Positions 11,859 to 21,466 of a stretch of 64,000 nt of DNA are shown piece after piece (position 1 is the first letter of the stretch; each line of letters opens with the position of its first letter). The notes under the pieces are model-generated. The model was given only the letters and a program-made list of their open reading frames with translations. It had not been told where the DNA came from and searched no databases. Both the position numbers and the translations under genes were made by a program. The stretch is from Henricia sp. BOLD:AAB3569 (lineage: Eukaryota > Echinodermata > Asteroidea > Spinulosida > Echinasteridae), in NCBI GenBank assembly GCA_037783545.1, contig JBBELK010000068.1:186001-250000 (forward strand). The letters are read 5' to 3'.

Positions 11859-12048
11859 TATAAAACAAATATCGACTGCTTTTATTCGGGTGATGATGCA
11901 AACTACCGCCCTCGGTGATCTTGAAACGGCAGTCCTGCTATTTTCCCTCGGCCTGCGGCCTCGGGAAAATAGCAGGACTGCCGTTTCAAGATCAACTCGG
12001 GACGATAGTTTGCACCATCACCCTCATGAGCAGTCAATATTTGTATAA
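11859..12048. mobile_element. Hairpin element B, copy 2
   Basis: A palindrome of the same family as 11266-11461, with GGCCTGCGGCC at the centre. It again lies directly against a copy of element A, so A and B may move or duplicate together. Confidence 0.75.
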
Positions 12049-12394
12049 TATTTTTTACTTTAAAAAAATATGAGTGCGATGACACAACAATGACTTTGGT
12101 TTTTACCTTCTACTAGTATTTGAATTCACTTCTTTCAATCGTGCTCTATATCTTTAATGCGAATTGGTTAAAAAAAGTAGTGAGAATTTTGCGAGAATTA
12201 CACAAAGAGTAAATGTGTTTCTGGGTAGGCCTAGTGTACACTTAAAAACTATCATTAATACGCAGTACCACGGTATAAAAATTCCCACGTGAACCCATTA
12301 ATTCTGATTAGTATATAACATGAAGTATTTGCGGATGCCGTGCGTTTCTGATACTGTGCAGCATGCACAGGGGCGGTAATTAAAATGCTACTGC

Positions 12395-12545
12395 GTATTA
12401 AACGCCATCAAGTACGCGCACGCACACCCTGGAAAATGTTCCAAACACGCGCGCGTGTTGCTCGAAATTTGTTCGCAACCGATGCGCGTCACAAACAATT
12501 ACGCACGTGACAATTTGTAGGAAGTGACGTCATTTGACGAGATCA
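12395..12545. repeat. Second copy of CG-rich dispersed repeat
   Basis: Diverged direct copy of 9340-9510: shares AAGTACGCGCACGCACA, CACGCGCGCGT, GCTCGAAATTTGTT and GTGACGTCATTTGA in order. Confidence 0.75.
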
Positions 12546-12549
12546 ATAT

Positions 12550-13890
12550 ATACGAGACAGGTCATTTTCTTAGCCAAGCTAAATTATTATACTAAAGTTT
12601 TTACTTAATTTAAGTACTGTACCCAGAGCCCCAAACCGATGTGCGTCAACGCTGGGCGCACCAAAGCAGACGCGTACGCGCCCGTCATGCATCGAGTGAA
12701 TGGGTTGCGCGTGTGTGCAACGCGCGCATGAGTACACTACCAAAAAATACTGTACAACAGCAAACAAAAGCGTATATGTAATAATAATACATGTATTGGA
12801 TACCTTTTTAAGTGATATATTCTCATATCACCCTCAAAGCCACCCAATATTATACAATTATAGCATTTTGTGTATTAACTTGATGAAAACTCTGATGGAT
12901 TTTTCCAAAGAGGTATGACAGATTTTGATAGATTGGTTCCCGATCCCTATAGATTGGTTCATATAGGGATCGGTAAACATATAGGGATCGGTAAAGGGCA
13001 GCCATGACTAGACTGGTTCCCGCTCCACATAATCCACATACAACGACTGAATATGAGGACCGGATATACTGTCGTGTTTAAAATAGCACTTTAAGCATTA
13101 CGTTTATTTTTAGAAGCACATAACCGTTAATTTTCAAAGCGCGCTGCGCGCTATATGGCATGAGTGTACAACAATTTGAAAGGGGTTATTCCATATTTGA
13201 CCAATACAAATTGAATATATTAACCCTATAAAATATTAAATATGCCCATTTTAATATACATGATGTATAGGATAGCATCAAAAAGAAAATTCAAACCTTG
13301 TCTGCATCACCCAGTGAGCTCCATATTGTACATTAGTTTTAATCTGCTGTTGCAATCCCGTAAGTAACTATAGCCACTGACAGCCACTGGGTATAGTTTT
13401 AAATCCGTGGCATCACCGTAAATACACACGCAGCAGCACGCTTACGTGCACGCGACGTCAATTCAAATTCTCGAAACAATGACGAAGTGTACCCGACGAT
13501 TAACGGTAACGTCCGGACGAGCGGACGTGCATTCGGGTAACTTCGAGAACCTTCGGAAAAAAGAGGGAATTCCTCCTGTTTCAAAATGGCGAAATTGGCG
13601 GCTGCCGGACCTTAAATTCAGTCTAGTCAAAAGATTTTTGGTCCGGGTACCAGACTAAGCCATAACGGGCAGAATTCTGCCCGTCACGTGGTTATTTATT
13701 TATTTAGTGTTTTTGTAAGTGCGCAGATTTTGCATTGACATTTGTAACTTGGTCGTGCGTGTCGAACATATCCAATTATGTAAATAAAGTACATTGCCTA
13801 AAGCAAAGGGCTTGGCCAATTTTTAAATTAAAAAAACACAATGCGCACGCGCAAAGACGACCAATTACAGATCAAGATGAAGCGCGCGCC
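12550..13890. other. Non-coding stretch
   Basis: No supported gene. Three copies of an ATAGGGATCGGTAAA-like motif, in both orientations, lie at about 12935-12985. Confidence 0.4.
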
Positions 13891-13891
13891 A

Positions 13892-14025
13892 AGGGCGTGT
13901 TTGTTTCGGACGAATCCGCCGATCGCGATCTGCGCAGATGGTTCAGCGCTATGCATAGTTGAATCTAGCTGAACCATCTGCGCAAATCTCGGGATCGGCG
14001 GATTCGTCCGAAACAAACACGCCCT
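13892..14025. mobile_element. Hairpin MITE, 134 bp
   Basis: Near-perfect inverted arms start AGGGCGTGTTTGTTTCGG and end with its inverse. The loop carries two inverted copies of GAACCATCTGCGC. No coding sequence. Confidence 0.85.
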
Positions 14026-14223
14026 AAAGCCCGCCGCACACCTTTGCGATTTACCGGATAATCGGATCATCGGACCACATACCAGAAAGGTGTGCGCTGA
14101 ACAATTCGGGCCGGTTTGACCGCACGCTATAGACCGGAGCAAATCAAACCTGTTTGATTTTTCCGGATCCGATGGTCCGGTGTCCGATGGGCCGGTAAAT
14201 CGCAAAGGTGTGCGGCGGGCTTT
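14026..14223. mobile_element. Hairpin MITE, ~198 bp, CCCGCCGCACAC ends
   Basis: The ends AAAGCCCGCCGCACACC and inverse continue with CTTTGCGATTTACCGG on both arms. It lies directly against the preceding MITE. The same end motif starts another element at about 41660. Confidence 0.85.
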
Positions 14224-14644
14224 AGTAAGTCAAATACTTAGATAAATTGTGACGTTACAAATGAACGCAGAGCGCAGAACTCCCTAAACAGCCAATCGAA
14301 TACAGCGTGGGACGCGCTATGAACCGCGCCTTCTCATAAGCGTTTTTCTCACGCAAAACGCACAACACGCGCACCAAAACAAAACCGGTCTAAACCGGTT
14401 GCAGTATGCGTGTGATGTATGTAAAAACTTGCTTAAGTGTGCTTTCCTGCCTTTTCAAATTTAAGTAAAATACTTTCCCAAAAAGAACCATTTGAATACC
14501 AAATGTCCTAAGTATTTTTCTAAAGTAAAAAACTTACCCACTTGCGAATTGAATACCGATTTTGGCTAAGTATTTTACTTTAGCCGAAAACTGGGTAAAA
14601 TTCTTAAATATTTGGCTTAAGTACTGATAATTGAATACCGCCCC
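14224..14644. other. Non-coding stretch
   Basis: No gene seen. Repeated AAGTATTTTACTTTA-like and TTGAATACCG motifs at 14450-14640 suggest a degraded hairpin repeat. Confidence 0.4.
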
Positions 14645-14878
14645 AGTGCTTTCCCGAGACACTGTGAAAAAATTTAATAGCGGCAAAACAAACTAATTAT
14701 TAACATCCAGTCTCCCCGGCGCAAGCTAAATCAATTTATAATTACATGTACATATGTAATTGCGATCCCGTTGCGCAGGGATTTGAACTGGCCATTCAAC
14801 ACCGGCTAGCTCGGTGGTCGAGTTTGCCTTGTTTTCAGACACGTCATGAAGTTTTTCACAGTGTCTCGGGAAAGCACT
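14645..14878. mobile_element. MITE with 27-bp TIRs
   Basis: AGTGCTTTCCCGAGACAC at the left end is mirrored at 14852-14878, giving 27-bp terminal inverted repeats around ~180 bp of non-coding sequence. Confidence 0.85.
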
Positions 14879-14879
14879 G

Positions 14880-15855
14880 AGTAGGCCTATACAGTGTTAA
14901 TAATCAAACCCTAATTATAACATTCCCCGACGCAAGCTATATCAATTTCTTACCCATTCATTCTGATTATCACACCGTGTGTAGGTATAAAAAGCATCGC
15001 TATTTACAAGGCACAGAAAAGCTGATTCTAAAATCAAAACGTTCAAACAAAGACTTCAGTCTCATCGGGATGTCAATGTACTACGTGTCCGGTTATGGTG
15101 ATTCCGCTCTTACATTTTTTCGGGTATTGGTTGGGCCTGATATTCCTGTTGTTGCGGTGGGTGAGGGTAGGCTCCTGTGCAAAAAAAGTGGGTAAAGTTT
15201 TGTGGTAAATTCACATTAATCTTTTATAATTAGCCTTTTGTGCGTGTTTCACATTAATAGCGCAACAAAAATTGGCACATTTTTGATAATGTGACAAACG
15301 ATGTGCCAAAAATGACCGATAATGCATTATGGGTAATTCCCAAAATTAGTGGTCCAAAAGTGTGACATGATTTTCTAGATTTTAGTGATTGAAAGTGGTT
15401 TCCCTGAGGAAAATATTTTTATTTTCATAAACGCCACTTAAATTTAATGTTTGTGTGTGGATAAGGCACCAATGTTAATGCAAACTCATTCTACAGCTAA
15501 TTTTCATTGACGTAGGCGTAACCCGGGACACCCAATTCCTATTCAATGTCATGGAACAAATTATGAGCCCTTATGGTCTTTTGTTTGGAATATTTGTCAG
15601 TAATCAGAGAACAAAATATTCAAGAAAATGATGCTTTCCCATATGCACAGGCCACAGTCCATTACTGATAATTTGTGATCATGCGCCCGTTGCGATTTTT
15701 GAAGCACAGGGTGTCGTACATAACCGGGGCACCAAACGTTTTGGACCCCTAATTTTGGGAATTACCCTATCAAAATATTACACTAGGCCTATCAGTCAAT
15801 TTTAAGACATTATCACATAGGACAGATGAAAACGTCATTGACAAGTTTTTGACAA
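14880..15855. other. Non-coding stretch
   Basis: No supported gene. A short block with TTTTGTGGTAAAT near 15197 has an inverse near 16190 (ATTTTACCACAAAA), so 15197-16206 may be one older element that was later hit by the MITE at 15856-16130. Confidence 0.35.
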
Positions 15856-16130
15856 ATAGACCGTATTCCTGAACGCGGGAGGGCGCTCGAACAAGGTGAT
15901 TTGGGGGGAAATGTCCATAGACGACAGTAGAAAAGTGGGGGTACGTGCATACATACGTGGGAAAAAGTCGCGTACGCGGAGCGCGCAGGCCCGTGGCGCG
16001 CGCACAGATTTCCATTCAAAATAGACGTCTGGAAGGCGTGCGAGCGTAGCGCGTTTTGTGTTCGAACACAACGCGCAATGGGCGCGGATCACTTGACAGC
16101 GCCCTCACGCGTTCAGGAATACGGCCTATT
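15856..16130. mobile_element. MITE, ~275 bp
   Basis: Terminal inverted repeats read AATAGACCGTATTCCTGAAC at the left and AATAGGCCGTATTCCTGAAC (inverse) at the right, followed on both sides by GCG and GAGGGCGC. The interior is CG-rich and non-coding. Confidence 0.8.
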
Positions 16131-16289
16131 GCAAATTAGCACTGGCAGAGCTGAGCCATTGTATTATGTCACACGTCTTTTCATTTTAAAATTTTACCAC
16201 AAAAGACCCTCGTTAAGTTTCCGTTGAGTTCGAAATTCCTTGATAATACCGACTAAAAGGACCTTAGTTGCCGAAGATGTCATAACATT

Positions 16290-16445
16290 AAAGGAGCTTG
16301 TTTAGATTTTTACATGCAGAAAATGTATTTCGTTCTAACCTAACAATCACAAGAAATATCTCCTCAAAGTACTATCCAATGGAAGAAAACAGGAAATTTT
16401 GAATCTCCAATTTGGGATGTGGAAGCAAAAAGGTTGGTGTAGACA
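16290..16445. repeat. Dispersed repeat, copy 1
   Basis: Shares ordered blocks with 22330-22465, for example GAGCTTGTTTAGATTTTT/GAGCTTGTTCAGATTTTT, GGAAGAAAAC and TGTGGAAGC. Unclassified. Confidence 0.6.
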
Positions 16446-16791
16446 CTGCACTGCTTTATGCAACCGGATGAATTAGTTTCCAAAACATCGGTGGTTTTTT
16501 GGTTTCGGCGATATCATTAAAAATATACGGATTGAGAGCGCGAAATTTCAGATTGGTAATGAGAACAATATGACAAATGATATGGTATCAAACACCCACG
16601 GAAAAAAATGTTTGCCTAAAAATGTGGACTCGCTCCCCAACGGGGAGTCATTGTGGAATTGTGGGACAGGATTGTGGGACAGGATTGCACTTCTTGTGAT
16701 GGGTCCACCACACTAAATAAGGCCCAGATCCGTGCGCGGAGCTTATTAACTTTTTGCACACCCCCAGTTAAACTGAGGATAAAGCCCCAAA

Positions 16792-16960
16792 TCAGCCGAG
16801 GTGTGACGTGGGTTGCCATGGCAATTGGCTCTAAACTAACATGGCCGTCAGAAAAAGTTCCATTGCAAAAGCACAGGGGACACGGTTCAGTGAATTTTAG
16901 TGTAGATCCAATTGCCTGAGCAACCAACAAAATATGACGTATTCACTTCGGCAGTCGATA
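16792..16960 (-). mobile_element. MITE family 1 (CAGCCGAAGTGTGACGT ends), copy 1
   Basis: Hairpin MITE of ~170 bp whose ends carry a CCGAAGTG-type motif and whose arms contain CAATTGG and CCATGGCAA blocks. This copy is inverted relative to those at 23384, 32971 and 58213. Confidence 0.8.
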
Positions 16961-17200
16961 TGTTGTAAAGAAGTAGGTGTTTATACACAAAGCCTGGTTC
17001 GTGGTCTTGTTGGTAAAAATGAAGGCTGAAAAGTGCTCTAATTTTCCCTGTATAGTGGAGGGATAATTTTCAGACATGGCTGCCTTTGGAATATGCTTAT
17101 TTTAGGGGTGGTCTTCTTTAGAGCAATTTTCCCGAAAAAAATCAATGGTCAACTTAGTGCAAATTGAAAAAGAAAACGAAAGTTCAGATCTTAAACATTA

Positions 17201-17330
17201 TGGCCCGATTTCACAGAAGCGTTTGAAGGTTTACACGCGGATAACTTTATTAATCGCGCGTTTAGCATGCGTTTAATTTTAATCACCGTTTCACGAGGCG
17301 CAACTGTCCGTGTGCGTCTAAATATTTGAA
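17201..17330. repeat. Harbinger left terminal and sub-terminal repeat
   Basis: The first ~20 bases pair with the right end (about 20629-20648). The following region repeats GCGTTTAA and GTTTA motifs mirrored at 20480-20620. Confidence 0.8.
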
Positions 17331-17460
17331 CCGCCTGCGGTCAAATAACAAAAGAACACTTAAACGCTCGTGAGGGTATGTTTAAGTCGCGAAAACTAGT
17401 ACTATCACAGATTGATTTGCACATAAATGAGTGGGCGTGTTAGCAAGCAGTAGGCCTAGT

Positions 17461-18741
17461 ATGGATGCTCTGGCTATACTTGAGTTCGCCCAGGAAGAGG
17501 CCGCTGAAGAAGGGTTCAATGCCGCTCCACAACCTCAGGTGAGAGTTTTTCAGGACAGATTAAATCCACTTCAGAGATTCGACGACCGGAACTTTGTAAA
17601 ACGATACAGAATATCGAAGGAATCATTCCATTGGCTTCTTGACCTGATTAGGGATGATCTACTAAGTGCCACCAGAAGGAGTCATGCCCTGACTCCCCTC
17701 CAACAGCTGTCGATTGCTCTCAGATTTTATGCAAGGGCTTCGTTTCAAATGGACATGGTGATATGTGTGGTGCGTCGACCTCCACCGTCTGCAGAGTGGT
17801 TGCTCGTGTCACGGCGGCAATTTGTGGAAAAAAACAGCATTTTATTCGTTTTCCAACCACACAGGAAAAGAGGAGAGAGATTATGGAGGGCTTTTATGAG
17901 ATCATGCAGTTCCCCGGTGTGATCGGTGCGGTTGATGGTAGCCATATCGCAATTGTGAACCCTGGTGGTAGGTTTGCCGTACGATACATTAACAGAAAAG
18001 GATATTCCAGCTTGAACTGCCAATTAGTTTGTGATCACCGCCTTCTATTCACGAATGTCGTGTCTCGTTGGTATGGGTCTGCTCATGACTCGAGAATATT
18101 TGAGGAGAGTCAACTATTTCGTCGATTTAGAACGGGGGAATATCAAGGGATCTTACTTGGGGATGCAGCCTACACTTGTCGGCAGTTTATGCTCACGCCT
18201 GTACGTAACCCGAGAACACCTGCAAAGACTCGCTACAATGCTGCACAGAGGGCAACAAGAGGAGTGATAGAAAGAGCATTCGGCATCTGGAAAAGGCGGT
18301 TTCCATGCGTATCGAAGGGAATGCATCTGAGGTGTTCAGTAAGTACACTACCTTCATAGGCTACTGAAAATGATAATTGTATGCACTATTGAAATCGACA
18401 ATTTATTACACGATGATTGACATGTACATTTGTACGATTATGATTCTTTATTTCAGTTGCAGCACAACATGGCCATAGTAGTTGCAACAGCATGCCTTCA
18501 TAATTTGGCAAGACGAATGAACGACCCTCTCCCCCCGCCAGATGTTGATATTCCAGTACAGCCCGATGAAGACCCAGAACAAATGGTGAATAACGTTGAA
18601 GCAGACTTGCGAGGAAACTTATTCCGTCAGAGATTCATCACCCAACATTTCAACAGGCAAGATACCAAAATGGTCTCTAATTATACGCCCACGGAGGGTT
18701 CAGATGGAAAAACATATAAATACATCCAACGCCATATCTAA
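17461..18741 (+). CDS. Harbinger DDE transposase (one frameshift)
   Basis: The start ATG at 17461 (M-D-A-L-A-I-L) opens a frame to about 17756. The protein then continues in the next frame (GDMCGASTSTVCRVVARVT) to 18338, where GTAAGT marks a donor. The acceptor TTTCAG ends at 18456 and exon 2 runs 18457-18741 (TAA), joined at phase 0. About 387 residues, usual for the family. Catalytic DDE_Tnp_4 residues are visible: Asp in GAVDGSHIAI, Asp in LLGDAAYTC and Glu in GVIERAFGIWKRRFP. The N-terminal part has FVKRYRISKESFHWLL and LTPLQQLSIALRFYA, typical upstream motifs. A missing base between 17756 and 17757 would explain the frame change; it may be a real inactivating deletion or a sequencing error. 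In this family the product is expected to cut and paste the element together with the SANT protein. Confidence 0.9.
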
Positions 18742-18878
18742 CTTAGTTTGAATCAATAATTCCAGGACATTGGCCAGAAAATAATGTTGAATGTTTGTAC
18801 CAGTACTACATTATTATCAAAAGTAGGATATGGCTGTATCTGTGTTTGCATCTGAACTATTCATACATCTGACATCTG

Positions 18879-20348
18879 TTACAGATCAATACGCATTCGC
18901 TTGAGTTTTTCTTTGTAAAATTCTGTTTTGGCTTCGTAGGCTTTCCTTTTACAAATCGCAGCTTCTTTCTGGAGCTGAATTAAACTCATTTTTGCCTCGT
19001 GCTCCTCTTTCAGATAAGACAGTGCCTCGGCAGTCTTCTGTAGCACTGGACCTGACGATGACGCCGACCTGCCTTCATCTTGTTGCCTGGTAGATTTAGA
19101 GCAAGACTGGCCTTTTCTGGGAAAGAAATGTATAAATCAAATAAATGAAATGAATGCATACATTAGTTGCTTGGTTCCATTTCTTATTGGGTGTCTACAA
19201 AACTAACACCTAAGACCTAACACCCAAAACTAAGACCCACAGAAAATGTCTGGCAGTTTCCATATTATATGATATGGGAACTGCCAGACAGTTTCTGTTG
19301 GTCTTACTTTTGTAGTGGGTGGGGTCTTAGTTTTGTAGTTAGGTCTTACTTTTGTAGACACCCGTTTCTTATTCACTTAATAGAGGGGTATTGCAAGGCC
19401 ACGTTTGTCGTTTACATGTACGTTTACATTTTCTGAACATGCTACCGTGAGTGAGAACTGCATTTTTACTCTTCACCGATAATGAAAGCACAAATGAATG
19501 TATGGAATCACCACGAATGCCGAGGATGAAACTATTTTGGTGAAGGATGCGTGTGACGTTAGCATCTTGCTCACGTCCACCGGACACACAAAGAAAGTTT
19601 GACTTACTGTAGCTCTCTGGACTTGGGTTGGCTATCCTTAAATTCTTCTAATGGCACATCTGCGACATGATGGTCCTGAAACATGTCAAACTCATCCGCA
19701 TAAGTATCGCCGGCGTCCTGGTCATTGCCACTTGTGCTGAAACCGGAAATTGTTGTTGTATAACTTACAGAAAATAAACTGGGCAGCTTGTAATACCATA
19801 ATGGATGTTCATTTTCAATTATCGGAACAATCTGTATTATTTTCTAATAAAAGGGCCCTTAAGGAAATGAAACAGTTAAATAAAAATTACCTTGGCTGCA
19901 TCTTGTCACTTGCTGCAGTTTCAACGTCATCGTCAATTGCAGTAGGCCTATTTTGCGTCGTGGCGTCATCATCCACGTCATTGTGGACCTGTTCCAGGTC
20001 GGCTGAAATAATGGCCAATACAGCCATTATTTCCTCACCAAGGTCTTCAACTTCTGCCTGTCCCCCACCTGTCTTGTGTAGGTCCAGCTTTTTCTCTCTC
20101 GCCATCTTTTTCGCCTTCAATTTCATGCGTCTCCATAACTCACGTAATTCCTTAGCTGAAGATTTGGCCCGCTCTGGGAAATTGGCTACCATTATTTTGG
20201 CGATGTCCTCCCATGCTTTCTGTTTTTTTGTCAGTGCGGAAATATCACTCCTCTTGTCTTCTACGACCTTTTCGTGGATCTTCACGGCCTCAATGAGACC
20301 CATTCTTTGAAGCGAAGTGAAATTCTCCCCACGTTTTTTGGCCGACAT
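18879..20348 (-). CDS. Harbinger Myb/SANT-like DNA-binding protein, 3 exons
   Basis: Exon 1 is 20348-19891 (start ATG at 20348, M-S-A-K-K-R), exon 2 is 19736-19608 and exon 3 is 19116-18879 with TAA. Donors are GTAATT and GTAAGT; acceptors follow GGTTTCAG and TTTCCCAG. Codons are split as AG|C and CA|A and stay in frame. The total is 274 residues. Residues about 8-90 form a Myb/SANT-like (MADF-related) helix set (FTSLQRMGLIEAV, AWEDIAKIMVANFP, LRELWRRMKLKAKK). An acidic middle (NDVDDDATTQ) is followed by a Gln/Glu/Lys-rich coiled coil (LSYLKEEHEAKMSLIQLQKE). In Harbinger elements this partner binds DNA ends and helps the transposase enter the nucleus; that role is known for the family and inferred here. 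Confidence 0.85.
19189..19364. mobile_element. Hairpin MITE with 9-bp target duplication
   Basis: The ends GGGTGTCTACAAAA and inverse surround arms with TAAGACCTAAC and CTGGCAGTTTCC. The flanks are TTTCTTATT at 19180-19188 and 19365-19373. A 9-bp duplication fits Mutator-like elements, though class is inferred only from that. It lies in intron 2 of the SANT gene, so it inserted into the Harbinger element. Confidence 0.8.
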
Positions 20349-21055
20349 GTCTGTGCGAAATGTGTGTCCACAACGCAACTACCCTTACAAACGGGGTTAT
20401 TAACCGGTAACGACTATTGTAAATGCCCATTATGCAATGGCATGTTGTCCTAATTTGACCGCACCTGTTTAGTCTGAGGGATAAACGCAAGGTTATCCGC
20501 GTGCAGCTAAACGTGCGATGATCCCATCTCGTGAAATGGCGTTTAAACGTTCGTTTAGCTGTCCGCGTACAACGGCATTTTAACATGCGTTTAAAAATTA
20601 AACGCATGTTACTTATACGCACGCTAAAATGCTTCTGTGAAATCGGCCTTATTTGTCCACCTTGCGCCATGGCCTGAGAGAGGTTGGAATATTTGTAATT
20701 ATTTTTGGAAGTTGGCCCAATTAGCACTGTTGTCTATGGATATTTATTTAGTGTGGTACACCCTGATGACGACTGACTTTACTTACCCCACTGTTGCTGA
20801 GCTGGCGGTGCGTTAATTGCAAAAGCGCCATGCACGGGCTGACCAGAAACCACTACTTGAGGCTGTGCTTGGTAGTGGATCTGTTATGCATAAATTAAAT
20901 CCCGATACGTCATTTGCAGTAAACAAAAATTTTACTTCACGAGTTGACAAGAAAAACCGACTAAAAAGTGTTGATAGCAATGGTAACAAACACCACATGA
21001 TTTTGTTCCCGCGTAAAATCGTACCTTTGTGGGAGAAATTGCCAGCTGAAAGTTG

Positions 21056-21143
21056 TTGTTTTACCATTGTTTTACCATTGTTTTACCATTGTTTTACCAT
21101 TGTTTTACCATTGTTTTACCATTGTTTTACCATTGTTTTACCA
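21056..21143. repeat. Tandem repeat, 11-bp unit, 8 copies
   Basis: Perfect copies of ATTGTTTTACC. Open frames over it are repeat artefacts. Confidence 0.95.
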
Positions 21144-21184
21144 ATCATTCAACTCTAAAACAATGCACGGATTTTTGTTTTAGG

Positions 21185-21190
21185 TTTATT
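21185..21190 (-). terminator. Poly(A) signal of MS4A-like gene
   Basis: AATAAA on the minus strand, about 106 bases after the TAA at 21298-21296. Confidence 0.55.
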
Positions 21191-21295
21191 GAAGTATTAC
21201 TACATCTATGGCTATGTGGCAGTTTATCGACATTATTCTTTGGTTAGGCCTACATGTATATGCGGTTGTTCCTGTTTTTAAAAGTTTCTCAATCA

Positions 21296-21466
21296 TTAAT
21301 CTGTCTTTAAAGTGTTAAAAATGGGAAGTAATGTTGATACCACGGTGTGTTGAGCTGGAGTGGCGCAGCAAACGACTTTGCAGGTCAAGCTGGCACCAAT
21401 GATGGAGACGACGAACTCAACAACGGCGAGGATAACCAACACGGAATACACGCCCATACCAAGGCC
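21296..21466 (-). CDS. MS4A-like last exon: TM4 and tail
   Basis: Acceptor TTGATTGCAG, 56 codons and TAA. Span VYSVLVILAVVEFVVSIIG is followed by Cys residues (CKVVCC) and a short cytoplasmic tail. Confidence 0.88.
   Translation of the reverse strand, partial: GLGMGVYSVLVILAVVEFVVSIIGASLTCKVVCCATPAQHTVVSTLLPIFNTLKTD

Larger units (their letters stand above)
17201..20648. mobile_element. Autonomous PIF/Harbinger transposon
   Basis: A 3.45-kb element with terminal inverted repeats (left TGGCCCGATTTCACAGAAGC, right inverse starting GGCCGATTTCACAGAAGC) and flanking TTA at 17198-17200 and 20649-20651. This matches the 3-bp TWA target duplication known for Harbinger. It carries the two genes expected of this superfamily: a DDE transposase on the plus strand and a Myb/SANT-like protein on the minus strand. 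Sub-terminal regions are rich in GCGTTTAA/TTAAACGC motifs in both orientations. One apparent single-base deletion in the transposase is the only clear lesion, and a smaller hairpin element sits in an intron of the SANT gene. Confidence 0.92.

Noticed and set aside
20290-20727. 145-codon minus frame overlapping the SANT gene start
   Set aside because: Mostly Harbinger terminal sequence in another frame.
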